A stretch of 64,000 nucleotides of DNA from Arthrobacter oryzae (GTDB lineage Bacteria > Actinomycetota > Actinomycetes > Actinomycetales > Micrococcaceae), in assembly GCF_003634095.1 (NCBI RefSeq), contig NZ_RBIR01000004.1, positions 62,001 to 126,000 on the forward strand, given 5' to 3'. The translations under genes were made by a program, and so were the position numbers. Of this stretch, positions 28,065 through 37,207 are shown one piece after another. The notes under the pieces were generated by a model. The model saw only the letters and a program-made list of their open reading frames with translations. It ran no database searches and was not told where the DNA came from. The first letter of the stretch is position 1. Every line of letters starts with the position of its first letter.

Positions 28065-28703
28065 GTGCAGGCAATCAACGACTTCATCCTCGCCGCCGCA
28101 GGGCAACCCTGGGTGCTGGTCCTCGTTTTTGCCTGCTGCGTCATCGACGGGTTCTTCCCGCCGATCCCCAGCGAATCGGTGGTGGTGGGCCTGGCCGCCG
28201 TCGCCGCGACCGCGGACGTGCCGAACCCGGTCCTCCTGATCGCCACCGCCGCAGCCGGCGCGTTCCTGGGCGACAACCTCGCCTACCTGTTTGGCCGCGG
28301 CACCGGAACGCAGCGCTGGGCATGGATGCGCGGCCCCCGGATGCAGGGGGCGTTTTTGTGGGCCGGCCGGGAACTGCGGAAACGCCCGGCGTCGCTGATC
28401 CTCGTGGCGCGCTTCGTCCCGATCGGGCGGGTCGCCGTCAATCTGACCGCCGGTGCCACGCGATACCCGCGGTCCAGGTTCATGAGCCTGACGGTGCTCT
28501 CGGCCCTGCTGTGGGCCGGCTACTCCGTGGGAATCGGCCTGTTCGTCGGTCCGTGGTTCGAGGAAAACCACGTTCTGGGCGCGGCCATCGCGATCATCTG
28601 CGCAGTGGTCCTGGGCCTCGCCGTGGACTATGTCATCAGCAGGCTGCGCGGCCGGGCCCCGGAGGAACCGATTCCGGCCGAACGTCCGCCGGCCGGAACG
28701 TAG
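28065..28703 (+). CDS. DedA-family membrane protein (first)
   Basis: 212 aa with the DedA/SNARE-associated domain: CVIDGFFPPIPSESVVVGLA in the re-entrant region, GDNLAYLFGR, and RFVPIGRVAVNLTAG with the conserved R-x3-P-x-R. Some DedA proteins flip undecaprenyl phosphate or phospholipids and support envelope homeostasis. Start GTG 28065 follows AGGAAGCT closely. A paralogue follows 142 nt downstream. Confidence 0.88.
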   Translation: MQAINDFILAAAGQPWVLVLVFACCVIDGFFPPIPSESVVVGLAAVAATADVPNPVLLIATAAAGAFLGDNLAYLFGRGTGTQRWAWMRGPRMQGAFLWAGRELRKRPASLILVARFVPIGRVAVNLTAGATRYPRSRFMSLTVLSALLWAGYSVGIGLFVGPWFEENHVLGAAIAIICAVVLGLAVDYVISRLRGRAPEEPIPAERPPAGT

Positions 28704-28845
28704 CGGACCGTACCCCGCCCGTGGGAGACTTAGGAGCGATTTGCGTCACGCTGCTGTCCGCAGTCCGCCCGGTCCCGCCCGTTTGTCCCCGCAGGTTCGT
28801 TACGGCTTAGTTGTCCGTTCCTAGTCACCAAGGAGCACCGCCCGC

Positions 28846-29607
28846 ATGGAGTTCATTAACGAGGCTGTGCTCCACGCCGCCGGCCAGTGGTGGATCTACC
28901 CCCTGCTGCTGGTGTTCTTCTTCGTGGACGGCTTCGCGATGGTGGTCCCCAGCGAGACCCTCATCGTTGCCCTTGCGGCGTATTCGCTCCATAGCGGCCA
29001 GCCCAACCTCTGGATCCTCGGCCTCACGGCGCTCGTCGGAGCCATGGCCGGGGACAACGTGGCCTACATGCTCGGCCGGAAGATCGGCCTTGAGCGGTTC
29101 CGCTGGATGCGTAAGCCGAAGGTCCAGAAGGTCTTCGCTTGGGCGCACTATGAACTCGAGAAGCGCGGGGCCGTGCTGATCTTCACGGCCCGGTATATTC
29201 CGTGGGGCCGTGTTGCCGTCAACTACGTGTCGGGCACGACGGCGTTTCCGCACCGGAGGTTCTTCTTCCTGGACGCCTTCGCGTGCTTCACGTGGGTCAT
29301 CTATTCCCTTGGGATCGGCCTGCTGGCCAGTTCCTTCCCGTGGCTGCACCACAACCCGCTACTCAGCGCGGGGATCGCGGTGGTGTTCGCGATCGTGCTC
29401 GGCATCCTGATCGACCACCTCCTGCGCTGGTGGCACAAGCGCCTCGGACGCAACGACTCCGGGGCCACCCGGGCCGGCGGCGCGCCGGATGAGGAGCACG
29501 TATCGGAGGCCGGCACCTCACGGGAGCACGCTCCCGACGGGCACCGCCCCGGGGGACACGGCGTCCTGGCCGGCCCGCCCACCGAAGCCGGAGTGCCCGG
29601 AAAGTAG
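28846..29607 (+). CDS. DedA-family membrane protein (second)
   Basis: 253 aa paralogue of the preceding gene: FFVDGFAMVVPSETLIVALA, GDNVAYMLGRKIG and RYIPWGRVAVNYVSG align with it. It differs by a ~50-residue hydrophilic C-terminal tail rich in Gly/Glu/Ala. ATG 28846 with AAGGAG upstream. The adjacent pair suggests local duplication; both keep the key arginines. Confidence 0.88.
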   Translation: MEFINEAVLHAAGQWWIYPLLLVFFFVDGFAMVVPSETLIVALAAYSLHSGQPNLWILGLTALVGAMAGDNVAYMLGRKIGLERFRWMRKPKVQKVFAWAHYELEKRGAVLIFTARYIPWGRVAVNYVSGTTAFPHRRFFFLDAFACFTWVIYSLGIGLLASSFPWLHHNPLLSAGIAVVFAIVLGILIDHLLRWWHKRLGRNDSGATRAGGAPDEEHVSEAGTSREHAPDGHRPGGHGVLAGPPTEAGVPGK

Positions 29608-29627
29608 CATCCGACGGCCCGCGACCC

Positions 29628-29633
29628 TATGGT
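29628..29633 (+). promoter_or_regulatory. -10 box, probable leaderless promoter of add
   Basis: TATGGT ends 6 nt before GTG 29640; no ribosome site is seen. Confidence 0.5.
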
Positions 29634-29639
29634 TGGAAC

Positions 29640-30809
29640 GTGACTGAGACTATTCCTGACGCTGCCCCTGACCTCGACTTCGACCTGAAGGTCCTCCCCA
29701 AGGTTTCCCTTCACGACCACCTGGACGGCGGGCTCCGCCCGGCGACCATCATTGAACTTGCCGAGGCCGCCGGCCACACGCTCCCGTCCACCGACCCCGT
29801 CGCCCTGGGGGAGTGGTTCCGCGAGTCCGCCGATTCCGGCTCCCTGGTCCGGTACCTCGAAACGTTCGACCACACCATCGCCGTGATGCAGACCAAGGAA
29901 GGCCTGTTCCGCGTCGCCAAGGAATTCGTCGAAGACCTCGCCGACGACGGCGTCGTGTACGGCGAAGTACGCTGGGCCCCCGAGCAGCACCTCCAGCAGG
30001 GCCTGAGCCTGGACGACGTCGTGGAGGCCGTGCAGGCCGGACTGGAAGCAGGCGTGGACGCCGTCGCCGAAACCGGCCGCGATATCCAGGTCGGCCAGCT
30101 CATCACAGCCATGCGGCACGCCGACCGCGGCCAGGAGATCGCCGAGCTGGCCGTCCGCCACCGGTACAAGGGCGCCGTGGGCTTTGACATCGCCGGTGCG
30201 GAGGACGGCTTCCTGCCCTCACGCTTCCGGGACGCCTTCACCTACCTCGCCCAGCACAACTTCCCGGCCACCGTCCACGCCGGCGAAGCCGCCGGCCTGG
30301 ACAGCATCCAGTCGGCCCTCGTGGACGGCCGGGCCCTGCGCCTGGGCCACGGGGTGCGGATCGCCGAGGACATCACCATCGAGTTCGAAGACGCCGACGA
30401 GGCCGGGGCCGACGCCGACATCTTCGACGACGAAGTCAGCGACACCATCGGAATGGTGACCCTGGGCGAACTTGCCAGCTGGGTCCGCGACCGCGGCATC
30501 GCACTGGAGATCTGCCCGTCGTCGAACCTGCAGACCGGTGCGATTTCCGGCTTCGGCGAGGGCATCGAAAGCCACCCGCTGGACATGCTCTACCAGCTGG
30601 GCTTCAACGTCACCATCAACACCGACAACCGCCTCATGAGCGGCGTGACTCTCACCGACGAGTTCGAGCTGCTGGTCGAGACGTTCGACTACGATCTGGA
30701 CGACCTGCTGGAGCTGACGCTGAACGCGGCCGAGGCCGCCTTCCTCCCGCTGGAAGAGAAGGAAGCCCTGGTGGAATACATCAACGAGGCCTACGCGGAC
30801 CTTGGCTAA
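29640..30809 (+). CDS. add: Adenosine deaminase
   Basis: Converts adenosine to inosine for purine salvage. 389 aa, of the larger actinobacterial type. Metal and catalytic motifs: LHDHLDGGLRP, VHAGEAAG, RLGHGVRIAED, EICPSSNLQTGAI and NTDNRLMSGVTL. An acidic insert (ADEAGADADIFDDEVSD) after GHGV distinguishes it from E. coli Add. In mycobacteria add clusters with deoA, cdd and sdh; the same set occurs here. Confidence 0.95.
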   Translation: MTETIPDAAPDLDFDLKVLPKVSLHDHLDGGLRPATIIELAEAAGHTLPSTDPVALGEWFRESADSGSLVRYLETFDHTIAVMQTKEGLFRVAKEFVEDLADDGVVYGEVRWAPEQHLQQGLSLDDVVEAVQAGLEAGVDAVAETGRDIQVGQLITAMRHADRGQEIAELAVRHRYKGAVGFDIAGAEDGFLPSRFRDAFTYLAQHNFPATVHAGEAAGLDSIQSALVDGRALRLGHGVRIAEDITIEFEDADEAGADADIFDDEVSDTIGMVTLGELASWVRDRGIALEICPSSNLQTGAISGFGEGIESHPLDMLYQLGFNVTINTDNRLMSGVTLTDEFELLVETFDYDLDDLLELTLNAAEAAFLPLEEKEALVEYINEAYADLG

Positions 30810-31533
30810 AGAGGACACTCCCCCCGTCCAGGGGCTTGCTTGTGGTTCCGCACCAGCGGAGGCTCCCACACGAGCTGGCGAGTTTGGGGAGCTGGTGGGG
30901 ACGATTGCGTCCCTGCGCGAGCACTGCCCCTGGATGGGAGCCCTCACCCACGAATCCCTCGTGGAATACCTCCTCGAAGAGGCCTACGAGGTCGCGGAAA
31001 CCATCGAGGCGGCCGGCGGCGACGCCGAGCTGCAGTCCGAGCTGGGGGACGTGCTGCTCCAAGTGGTCCTCCATGCCCGGCTCGCCGAGGAACGCGGCGC
31101 GTTTGACCTCGACGACGTCGCCCGCGGACTCACCGCCAAAATGATCCGCCGGAACCCGCACGTGTTCCGGAGCGACGGCTCACTGCAGGACACTTTCCCG
31201 GCAACGGTGGAGGAGATCGTCCTGACGTGGGACGCCGTCAAGAAGGCCGAGAACCCGGACCGCAGCCACGTCTTCGACGGCGTTCCCGCCGCGCTGCCGG
31301 CCCTCGCCCGGGCCCAAAAGATCCTGGACCGGGCCGAGCGGGCCTCCCTGGCAACCGACGTCGGAGCCGCCGCCGTCAACGTCCCGGCCACCGAGGAAGA
31401 ACTCGGAGACATGCTGTTCGGGATCGTAGCCGGTGCCCGGGCGGCCGGGCTCGACGCCGAGCGCGCCCTCCGCGGAGCCCTGCGCCGGTTCCAGGAGGGC
31501 CAGGATGGTCAGGCTCCCGGGCCTCCGGCGTAG
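30802..31533 (+). CDS. mazG: MazG-family nucleoside triphosphate pyrophosphohydrolase
   Basis: 243 aa. It hydrolyses NTPs to NMP and pyrophosphate, removing damaged nucleotides. LVGTIASLREHCPWMGALTH is the MazG start; EEAYEVAETIE and SELGDVLLQVVLHARLAEE hold the metal-binding E-x2-E and E-x2-D. A second, weaker half, ATEEELGDMLFGIVAGA, follows. TTG 30802 overlaps the add stop by 8 nt. eno is next, as in mycobacteria, where mazG also lies just before it. Confidence 0.88.
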   Translation: MAKEDTPPVQGLACGSAPAEAPTRAGEFGELVGTIASLREHCPWMGALTHESLVEYLLEEAYEVAETIEAAGGDAELQSELGDVLLQVVLHARLAEERGAFDLDDVARGLTAKMIRRNPHVFRSDGSLQDTFPATVEEIVLTWDAVKKAENPDRSHVFDGVPAALPALARAQKILDRAERASLATDVGAAAVNVPATEEELGDMLFGIVAGARAAGLDAERALRGALRRFQEGQDGQAPGPPA

Positions 31534-31620
31534 AGGCGTCCGGGTACTGGATAGGTTTCCGTAACTTATCCCGCTCTCGACTACGCTAATAGCGACGACG
31601 ACGTCGGCTTTCGTACTTGA

Positions 31621-32964
<1,344 letters not shown>

Positions 32965-32983
32965 TTAGCCGCGAAAACCGCTG

Positions 32984-33027
32984 ACCGGTGGCTATGGTTG
33001 AAAGACCATGGCCACCGGTTCTGTTTT
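32984..33027 (+). terminator. Rho-independent terminator after eno
   Basis: 15-bp stem with one G-U pair (32984-32998, 33005-33019), 6-nt loop, then TCTGTTTTT. Confidence 0.9.
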
Positions 33028-33050
33028 TGGTCCGCTTTTGAAGGAGTGAC

Positions 33051-33818
33051 ATGGCTACCCGACGCCCCAATGTTCCCCGGGCTACGCCTGCAACCCCGAA
33101 GACTGAAGCCGCCAGGCCTGCGGCCGGAGGCTTGGGCGGAGCAGCCGACGGCGGCGACGTCATCCAGGCGGACTTCGGCGGGGCCCGCGCCGGTGCGGCC
33201 GCGCCCACGCCCGCCGACACTTTACGCGGAACGTCAGGCAGCGCTTCCGGAGGGGCACCCGCCGCGCACAACGCAGCCCCGAATTCTGCGGCATCCGGAA
33301 CGGTGCCCGCTGCAGGGAAGCCCACAGAAAAGCCCGCAGGGAACAACACAGGGAAGCCCGCAGCGAAGCCCGGCGGCAATGCCCGACGGGCTGCGGCCCC
33401 GGGGGATTCGGACGAATCACTTGACCCCGTTCCGGCCAAGGCGTTCTCGGGCCGGCTCCTTGCACTCGGCGTCGTCATGATTGCCATCACCATCCTGCTC
33501 GCGCCGACGGTGAAGATCTTCCTCGACAAGCGCGCCGAAATTGCGGCGCTGCAGGCCGATCTCACGGCCAAGCAGGCCAAGCAGGAAGACCTCAAACGCC
33601 AGGTTTCGCGGTGGCAGGATCCCAACTACGTCAAACAGCAGGCCCGGGACCGCATTAACATGGTTATGCCCGGAGAAACGGGCTACTGGGTATTCGGCGG
33701 CGATCTTCCTGCCGCGCAGTCCGGTGGCGCGGCGGGTGCAGCATCAGCACAAAACCCGGCCAACCTGCCTTGGGTGGACTCCCTCTGGGAATCCATCAGG
33801 CGATCGGCAACAGACTAG
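33051..33818 (+). CDS. FtsB/DivIC-like septum formation initiator
   Basis: 255 aa, a single-pass division protein. The first ~130 residues are disordered and rich in Ala/Pro/Gly/Lys (NNTGKPAAKPGGN). Next come one transmembrane helix (LLALGVVMIAITILLAPTVK) and a coiled coil (KRAEIAALQADLTAKQAKQE). The DivIC domain ends VKQQARDRINMVMPGETGYW. It would link FtsQ and FtsL at the septum. Position after eno and before DUF501 and ppx matches the mycobacterial order. The long N-terminal tail is usual in this group. Confidence 0.88.
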   Translation: MATRRPNVPRATPATPKTEAARPAAGGLGGAADGGDVIQADFGGARAGAAAPTPADTLRGTSGSASGGAPAAHNAAPNSAASGTVPAAGKPTEKPAGNNTGKPAAKPGGNARRAAAPGDSDESLDPVPAKAFSGRLLALGVVMIAITILLAPTVKIFLDKRAEIAALQADLTAKQAKQEDLKRQVSRWQDPNYVKQQARDRINMVMPGETGYWVFGGDLPAAQSGGAAGAASAQNPANLPWVDSLWESIRRSATD

Positions 33819-33883
33819 ACGCGGCGCCCGCCGCCGGTTGTCCCACGGACAACCTCAGAACAGGGCAGGAAGGTGCCACCCCC

Positions 33884-34687
33884 GTGGACGAGAACCGAGC
33901 CGACGAGACCCCCCGCGCGCAAACGGCGCAGGCCCCGGCGCCCCGTCACAGGGCAGGCGCTCCGGAAGCCTCCCGCCAGCCGTCGCCACAGGACCTTGAG
34001 GTCCTCAGCCGCCAGCTGGGCCGGCCGGTGCGGGACGTCGTCGAAATCCCGGCCCGCTGCGTCTGCGGAAACCCCCTTGTGGCCGCCACCTCGCCGCGGC
34101 TGAGCAACGGCACGCCGTTCCCCACCACGTTCTATCTCACCCACCCGGTGATCACGTCCGCGGTGTCGCGGCTGGAGGCTGCCGGGCTGATGAACGAGAT
34201 GAACGACCGGCTGGAGGCAGACACGCTCCTGGCGGGCCGTTACCGCGCCGCCCACGAGGCGTACCTGGCCTCCCGCGCTGCCATCGGCGCACGGTCCGGC
34301 ATCGGTGCCGTGCCGGAAATCGACGGTATTTCGGCCGGCGGAATGCCGACCCGCGTCAAGTGCCTGCACGTCCTCGTGGGCCACTCGCTGGCCGCCGGGC
34401 CGGGCGTCAACCCGCTCGGCGACGAGGCAATCGCCGCAATCGCTGAGTGGTGGACGGCGGACCGCTGCTACTGCGACGGCGCCTGGGACACCGGAGGCGA
34501 AGTCCCCTCCCGCGACCTTAGCCGCCACGGACCGCAGGGCCTGCCGGAGATCGTGGGCCGGCCCGCCCCCGTCCGCAAGTCCCGCAGCGCCGCCAGCACT
34601 GAAGGCACCGCCGCCGCCGGCGCAGACGGCAACCCCGCCGTCGGCGCGGAAGGTACCGCCGCCAACGGCGCGGGGGAGTCCAAGTGA
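33884..34687 (+). CDS. DUF501 domain protein
   Basis: 267 aa, conserved actinobacterial protein of unknown function. DUF501 core: LSRQLGRPVRDVVEIPARC, CGNPLVAATSPRLSNGTPFP, TFYLTHP and VKCLHVLVGHSLAAGPGVNP, with several Cys and His that might bind metal (CVCGNP, CLHVLVGH, CYCDG). Flanking Ala/Gly-rich tails are low complexity. GTG 33884 follows AGGAAGG. Overlaps ppx by 4 nt and is always found beside it in relatives, so a shared role is possible. Confidence 0.9.
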   Translation: MDENRADETPRAQTAQAPAPRHRAGAPEASRQPSPQDLEVLSRQLGRPVRDVVEIPARCVCGNPLVAATSPRLSNGTPFPTTFYLTHPVITSAVSRLEAAGLMNEMNDRLEADTLLAGRYRAAHEAYLASRAAIGARSGIGAVPEIDGISAGGMPTRVKCLHVLVGHSLAAGPGVNPLGDEAIAAIAEWWTADRCYCDGAWDTGGEVPSRDLSRHGPQGLPEIVGRPAPVRKSRSAASTEGTAAAGADGNPAVGAEGTAANGAGESK

Positions 34688-35667
34688 CCCGGGTTGCCGC
34701 CGTGGACTGCGGCACCAACTCGATCCGCCTGCTGATCGCAGACGTGAGTGCAGAGGTGAACCGAACACCGGGTGACAGCGGCGCAGCCGCGCAGCCCACG
34801 CCGCGGCTGACCGACGTCGTCCGGGAAATGCGCGTGGTACGGCTGGGCCAGGGCGTGGACTCCACCGGCAAACTCGCCCAGGAAGCGCTCGAGCGCACCT
34901 TCGCGGCCACCAGGGACTACGCAGACCTCATCCGCGAGCACGGCGCCGAAAGGGTGCGCTTCGTGGCCACCTCCGCCACCCGTGATGCCAGCAACCGGCA
35001 GGTCTTCGTCGACGGCATCCGCGACATCCTCGGCGTCGAGCCCGAGGTGATCAGCGGGGACGAGGAGGCCGCACTGTCCTTCGCCGGTGCCAGCAGCGTC
35101 CTGCCCTCCCGCGGGGACCACCCCGTCCTGGTGGTGGACCTCGGCGGCGGCAGCACGGAGTTCGTGCTCGGCAATGCCGACGGCGTCATCGCCGCCCGTT
35201 CGGTCGACGTCGGCTGCGTCCGGATGACCGAACGGCACCTGCGCAGCGATCCGCCCACCCCGGAACAGATCGCGGCGGCGGAGGCCGACGTCGACGCCGC
35301 CATCGACGAAGCGGCGCAGACCGTTCCGCTGGAACGCGCCACCGTTGTGGTTGGCGTGGCCGGATCCGTCACCACCATCACGGCACATGCACTGCGCCTG
35401 CCCGAGTACTCCCCGGCCGCGATCCACGGCACCGAACTGGACCTGGACGAGATCCGGAAAGCGGGCACCGAGCTGCTCGAAATGACCAGGGAGGATCGGG
35501 CCGCGCTGCCGTACATGCACCCCGGGCGGGTGGACGTGATCGGCGCCGGCGGCCTCGTGTGGCGGCGTGTTCTGCAGCGCCTGGCCGACGTCACTGCCGG
35601 CCGCATCGCCACGGCGGTAACCAGCGAACACGATATTCTTGACGGAATTGCCCTCAGCATCAGCTGA
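34684..35667 (+). CDS. ppx: Ppx/GppA exopolyphosphatase
   Basis: 327 aa, ASKHA-fold phosphatase. RVAAVDCGTNSIRLLIADV (phosphate 1), VDLGGGSTEFVLG (phosphate 2) and VGVAGSVTTITAHAL are the family motifs. It removes phosphate from polyphosphate chains or pppGpp. It is the short type without the C-terminal HD-like domains, as in actinobacterial Ppx1. GTG 34684 overlaps the DUF501 stop. Confidence 0.92.
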   Translation: MTRVAAVDCGTNSIRLLIADVSAEVNRTPGDSGAAAQPTPRLTDVVREMRVVRLGQGVDSTGKLAQEALERTFAATRDYADLIREHGAERVRFVATSATRDASNRQVFVDGIRDILGVEPEVISGDEEAALSFAGASSVLPSRGDHPVLVVDLGGGSTEFVLGNADGVIAARSVDVGCVRMTERHLRSDPPTPEQIAAAEADVDAAIDEAAQTVPLERATVVVGVAGSVTTITAHALRLPEYSPAAIHGTELDLDEIRKAGTELLEMTREDRAALPYMHPGRVDVIGAGGLVWRRVLQRLADVTAGRIATAVTSEHDILDGIALSIS

Positions 35668-35756
35668 AGTGCACCAGCACGAGCACCAACTCCAGCACTC
35701 GCTTCAAGCACCAGCACCGTGCCTGGGCCGCTGCCGCATCCGCCGATAGGACCTGC

Positions 35757-37169
35757 ATGACCAGAGCAACAGCCCGGCGCCGCCGGATGGCCTCGGCGTT
35801 GATGGCCTTGGCCCTTGCCGGCGGCATGTCCGCTGCCGCCCTCACGGCTGCGCCAGCCGCCCATGCCGACTCCTGGCGGGACAAGGAGTACTGGCTTGCC
35901 GAGTCCGGCATCACCAAGGCCTGGGAAGTATCCAAGGGCGCCGGGGTCAAAGTCGCCGTCATCGATAGCGGCGTGGACGGCCAGCACCCTGACCTTGCCG
36001 GCGTGCTCACCGGGGGCGCCGACATCTCCGGCGCCGGCAGTGCCAACGGCCAGGAGAGCATCGGCGCCAAACCCGAGCACGGAACCCTTGTCGCCACCAT
36101 GCTCGCCGGGCGCGGGCATCAGCCGCCCGCCAAGGCGGGCGCCAAGCCCAGTGCCAGCGCCAGCCACGCTTCCGGGCCCGCCGCGCATGCAGTTGGCCCT
36201 GACGGGATCGTGGGCGTCGCGCCGGAGGCAGAGCTTTTGTCCGTCTCCACCTGGCTCGGCTCAGCCAACCCGGGCGGCAAAACCGACCAGGACCAGATTC
36301 CCGAGGCTGTGCGCTGGGCTGTCGACAACGGCGCCCGGGTCATCAACGTCTCACTGGGCAGCACGTCGCCGGAGTGGCCCCAGAGCTGGGACGCGGCATT
36401 CCTCTACGCGGAACAGAAGGACGTCGTGATCGTCGCCGCCGCGGGCAACCGCGTGGGCGGAAACATCCAGGTGGGAGCTCCGGCCACGATTCCCGGCGTA
36501 CTGACGGTCGCGGGCCTGGACCGCAAAGGCACGGCAAGCGTTGATTCGTCGTCCCAAGGCATCAGCATCGGCGTTGCCGCTCCCGCCGAGGCCCTCGTGG
36601 GCGGCATGCCCGCCGGTGGCTACGCGGAGTGGGCAGGCACGTCCGGCGCTACCCCGATCGTGGCCGGCGTCGCCGCACTGATCCGGTCCAAATGGCCCGA
36701 GATGTCCGCAAGCCAGGTCATCAACAGGATTGTCAGCACGGCCAAGGACGCCGGGGTGCCGGGGAAGGACCCGCTCTACGGGTTCGGCGTGCTCAACGCC
36801 GAGGCGGCCCTGAAGGCCGACGTTCCGGAAACAAAGGTCAACCCGCTGGGCTCGATTTCGGAGTGGATCCGGGTGCACCGCCGCGGCAACCCGCCCGCCA
36901 CCGCACAGGCCGCGGCGCCCACGCCCTCCAGCGCGGCGCCCACGCTGCCCGAGGCGACCGTGCCGGTCGCGGAAAAGCCCTCGCAGCTGGACAGCGCCGT
37001 GCCGGCAGCGGTTGTCCTGGGCTTCGGCTGCCTGTTCGTTGGCATCCTGGTTGCCGCGGCCCTCCAGCTGAGGGCGGCCATGCGGAAGGCGCCCAAAGAA
37101 GGGCCGGACGGGGCAGGCGTGGCCGGTGCCGAGGCCGAGGATCCGGCGGACCCGGTCAGCCCGTCATAG
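35757..37169 (+). CDS. Membrane-anchored subtilisin-like (S8) protease, mycosin-like
   Basis: 470 aa. Signal peptide (LMALALAGGMSAAALTAAP), then a subtilase domain with catalytic Asp70 in VAVIDSGVDG, His108 in EHGTLVATMLAG, oxyanion Asn231 in AAAGN and Ser296 in AGTSGATPIVAGVAAL. A Pro/Ala linker is followed by one C-terminal transmembrane helix (AAVVLGFGCLFVGILVAAAL) and a short acidic tail. This is the layout of type VII mycosins, yet no ESX genes are in the window. A low-complexity insert (AKAGAKPSASASHASG) follows the His motif. The role is unknown; envelope protein processing is likely. Confidence 0.88.
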   Translation: MTRATARRRRMASALMALALAGGMSAAALTAAPAAHADSWRDKEYWLAESGITKAWEVSKGAGVKVAVIDSGVDGQHPDLAGVLTGGADISGAGSANGQESIGAKPEHGTLVATMLAGRGHQPPAKAGAKPSASASHASGPAAHAVGPDGIVGVAPEAELLSVSTWLGSANPGGKTDQDQIPEAVRWAVDNGARVINVSLGSTSPEWPQSWDAAFLYAEQKDVVIVAAAGNRVGGNIQVGAPATIPGVLTVAGLDRKGTASVDSSSQGISIGVAAPAEALVGGMPAGGYAEWAGTSGATPIVAGVAALIRSKWPEMSASQVINRIVSTAKDAGVPGKDPLYGFGVLNAEAALKADVPETKVNPLGSISEWIRVHRRGNPPATAQAAAPTPSSAAPTLPEATVPVAEKPSQLDSAVPAAVVLGFGCLFVGILVAAALQLRAAMRKAPKEGPDGAGVAGAEAEDPADPVSPS

Positions 37170-37171
37170 TT

Positions 37172-37187
37172 AGTGAAGGTTTTCACA
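37172..37187. promoter_or_regulatory. CRP/GlxR-type site upstream of ndh
   Basis: AGTGA-N6-TCACA, nine of ten matches to the TGTGA-N6-TCACA consensus. It covers the expected -35 region of ndh. Two similar sites precede livJ and livH. Confidence 0.6.
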
Positions 37188-37195
37188 AACTACGG

Positions 37196-37201
37196 TATTC
37201 T
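37196..37201 (+). promoter_or_regulatory. -10 box, probable leaderless promoter of ndh
   Basis: TATTCT, 6 nt before ATG 37208. The CRP-type palindrome overlaps the -35 position, so binding there could repress. Confidence 0.55.
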
Positions 37202-37207
37202 TGACGC

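Noticed and set aside
35757..37169. ESX (type VII secretion) locus
   Set aside because: Only a mycosin-like protease is present; flanking genes are ppx and ndh.
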